From contig JARRJY010000022.1 in the NCBI GenBank assembly GCA_037388705.1, positions 1-43,801 of the forward strand: a DNA stretch of 43,801 nt. Direction: 5' to 3'. Below, in pieces: positions 42,487 to 43,801 of the stretch. Under the pieces are notes generated by a model. The model made no database searches. It was not told where the DNA came from and worked only from the letters and a program-made list of their open reading frames with translations. The stretch comes from JARRJY01 sp037388705. GTDB lineage: Bacteria; Pseudomonadota; Gammaproteobacteria; UBA6429; Thiohalophilaceae. Position 1 is the first letter of the stretch, and the number at the start of each line of letters is the position of its first letter. The position numbers were made by a program, and so were the translations under genes.

Positions 42487-43158
42487 ATGACTAAAATTCT
42501 CGCCATTGATGCTTCTACCGAATCCTGCTCTGCCGCGTTACTTATCAATGAGCAGGTTTATGAACGCAGTGAAGTTATTCCACGCAAGCATACAGAACTG
42601 ATATTGCCCATGGTTGATGAAGTGCTGGCAGAAGGAGGGCTATCTTTAAACCAGCTTGATGCACTGGCATTTAATCGTGGTCCGGGTTCATTTACAGGAG
42701 TACGCGTCAGTACCAGTGTGACACAGGGCCTGGCTTTTGCTATTGATTTGCCTGTCATCCCGGTTTCCGGCCTGGCGGCGGTTGCGCAGGGTGCATGGCG
42801 AAATACCAGGCAGGAAAATTTCCTGGTTGTACTCGATGCCCGTATGAAAGAGGTGTACTGGGCCTGTTACCAATACCAGCCAGGCAGCATGAAACTTCTC
42901 GGGGAAGAACATGTCTCGCCTGTAACTGCCATCAGTAAGCCCGGTGCAGGTGAGTGGTTAGCCGTCGGCAATGGTGTGAGTGTCTATAATAAGGAGATGA
43001 GTGTGCTGGCAGGAACTGCTGGTGTTGTTCTCTCGACTGATACGGCACTCCCCCAGGCAAGAGATGTTGTTGAACTGGCAAAAAGTGAATATGAGGTGGG
43101 GAATACCGTATCAGCAATGGATGCACAGCCAACCTATCTTAGAGATAAAGTAGTTTAA
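42487..43158 (+). CDS. tsaB: TsaB, tRNA threonylcarbamoyladenosine biosynthesis protein
   Basis: The 223-residue product has the TsaB pattern: ILAIDASTESCSAALL at the start, RKHTELILPMVDEVL, FNRGPGSFTGVRVS, and LAAVAQGAW. With TsaC, TsaD and TsaE it makes t6A37 on ANN-decoding tRNAs; TsaB is a non-catalytic partner of TsaD. Length and neighbour (yoaA) match E. coli. The spacing of 12 bases suggests an operon. Confidence 0.95.
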   Translation: MTKILAIDASTESCSAALLINEQVYERSEVIPRKHTELILPMVDEVLAEGGLSLNQLDALAFNRGPGSFTGVRVSTSVTQGLAFAIDLPVIPVSGLAAVAQGAWRNTRQENFLVVLDARMKEVYWACYQYQPGSMKLLGEEHVSPVTAISKPGAGEWLAVGNGVSVYNKEMSVLAGTAGVVLSTDTALPQARDVVELAKSEYEVGNTVSAMDAQPTYLRDKVV

Positions 43159-43177
43159 GCTTTTATAGAGGTCTGTT

Positions 43178-43690
43178 ATGCAATTAAAGACAATACTTGT
43201 TCTTGGTGTATTACTGGTTTCCAATCCAGTATGGGCAGAATCTGTTACTGGCCCTGTCAAAAAACAGGAGACGATAACAGAAAAATTAGAACCGTCAGTC
43301 TATGAACGTCGTATCAAACGTGATGAACCTGAAGTCTACAAGCAATTATTTTCTGCATTGGAGAACAACGGCTACTTTGTGGTATTTGAAACCAATATTG
43401 GAAAAAACCTTTCTCGCTTTTCGCAGCGCTGGGGGGATGACTACAACAAGAATAAGCTGGATAGTATCCGCAGCATGATCTTTTGTAATGGCTGGTATGC
43501 CAACAAGGTGAGTAATGCGGATCCTAAAATGCTGGCGCTTTGCCCCATGCATATCACGATAACGCACAAGAAAGGTATTACCTCTATTTTATATGTGCGT
43601 CCTGGGCAGGTTGCCAAAGCTTCCCCGGCAAAAAAAGTCGCTGATGAACTTGAACAGGATGTGATAAGAATAATTAATAGTATTCCATAG
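43178..43690 (+). CDS. Exported DUF302 domain protein
   Basis: The 170-residue product has a signal peptide (MQLKTILVLGVLLVSNPVWA, cleavage after VWA) and a DUF302-like domain in which YKQLFSALENNGYFVVFETN, SRFSQRWGDDYN and CNGWYANKVSNADPKMLALC can be read. The two cysteines of that last segment could form a disulfide in the periplasm. DUF302 function is not established. GAGGT lies near the ATG. It follows tsaB by 19 bases and probably ends the operon. Confidence 0.8.
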   Translation: MQLKTILVLGVLLVSNPVWAESVTGPVKKQETITEKLEPSVYERRIKRDEPEVYKQLFSALENNGYFVVFETNIGKNLSRFSQRWGDDYNKNKLDSIRSMIFCNGWYANKVSNADPKMLALCPMHITITHKKGITSILYVRPGQVAKASPAKKVADELEQDVIRIINSIP

Positions 43691-43699
43691 AGGGGGTGA

Positions 43700-43719
43700 C
43701 CGCTTACGACCCAAAGCGG
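43700..43719. repeat. Small hairpin, possible dispersed intergenic repeat
   Basis: CCGCTT (43700-43705) pairs with AAGCGG (43714-43719) around an 8-base loop, ten bases after the DUF302 stop. Similar short motifs occur between genes in other gammaproteobacteria, as I recall, but I cannot check that here. No U-run follows, so it is not a normal terminator. The rest to the window end is A/T-rich with no gene. Confidence 0.4.
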
Positions 43720-43801
43720 ACATTCGCACAATACTAAAAATAACTATAAGAATGAATGAAATAACAAATAATAAAATATATTACGGAATCGTAGGACTGC
43801 T

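Overview
The window looks like a chromosomal segment of a gammaproteobacterium with a fairly A/T-leaning genome. This rests on gene content: RapA, an MltC-like lytic transglycosylase, PBP1b, a YoaA-type helicase next to TsaB, and several small families typical of that class (DUF1415, DUF3301, DUF938, DUF454/YbaN, DUF502). I cannot name the genus. I see no tRNA, rRNA, CRISPR array, insertion sequence, integrase or phage gene, and no gene-free stretch over 300 bases. Two undetermined bases (12116-12117) show that this is a draft assembly.

Layout. (1) 1-5620, + strand: the 3' part of a large secreted adhesin-like protein (Calx-beta domain with a His/Asp-rich insertion, an unusual alternating RTX repeat, a type I secretion C-terminus), then a TolC-type outer-membrane channel, a beta-barrel protein, an exported Gly/Lys-rich protein of unknown function, and a clear terminator. 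(2) 5764-13338: a broken aldo/keto reductase, a DUF502 membrane protein, a long NfeD with a frameshifted slipin, a cytosolic NMT1/THI5-like protein, a 36-residue membrane peptide, YbaN, a glutaredoxin and a YhiN-type flavoprotein. (3) 13446-22198: a run of small conserved genes (DUF1415, MOSC, unknown, DUF938, DUF3301), a damaged or divergent enolase-superfamily gene, an HTH regulator, RapA and an MltC-like transglycosylase. (4) 22290-27515: a TetR regulator with a perfect inverted repeat upstream, a TolC protein and an RND permease, with no periplasmic adaptor gene. (5) 27555-35495: the most interesting block. A minus-strand operon encodes a small beta-rich protein, a HEAT-repeat Ser/Thr kinase, two PilT/PilU-family ATPases and an FHA protein. 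It diverges from a gene for an FHA-GAF-HD-GYP protein. (6) 35499-43690: NlpC/P60 lipoprotein, LemA, a broken GIDE-type membrane protein, PBP1b, a small lipoprotein, YoaA-like helicase, TsaB and a DUF302 protein.

How the genes may work together. Block 5 puts phosphorylation (kinase), phosphothreonine reading (two FHA proteins), cyclic-di-GMP turnover (HD-GYP) and pilus-type motor ATPases in one locus, with no pilin gene in view. I think it is the best candidate for an undescribed signalling-to-surface-machine system. Block 1 is a second surface-related locus.

Several genes carry frame lesions: the aldo/keto reductase at about 6541, slipin at about 7735, the GIDE-type gene at about 37099, probably the start of PBP1b, and the 5' end of the enolase-like gene. 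The downstream reading frames are well preserved, so the lesions are either very recent or assembly/sequencing errors. Read coverage would decide.
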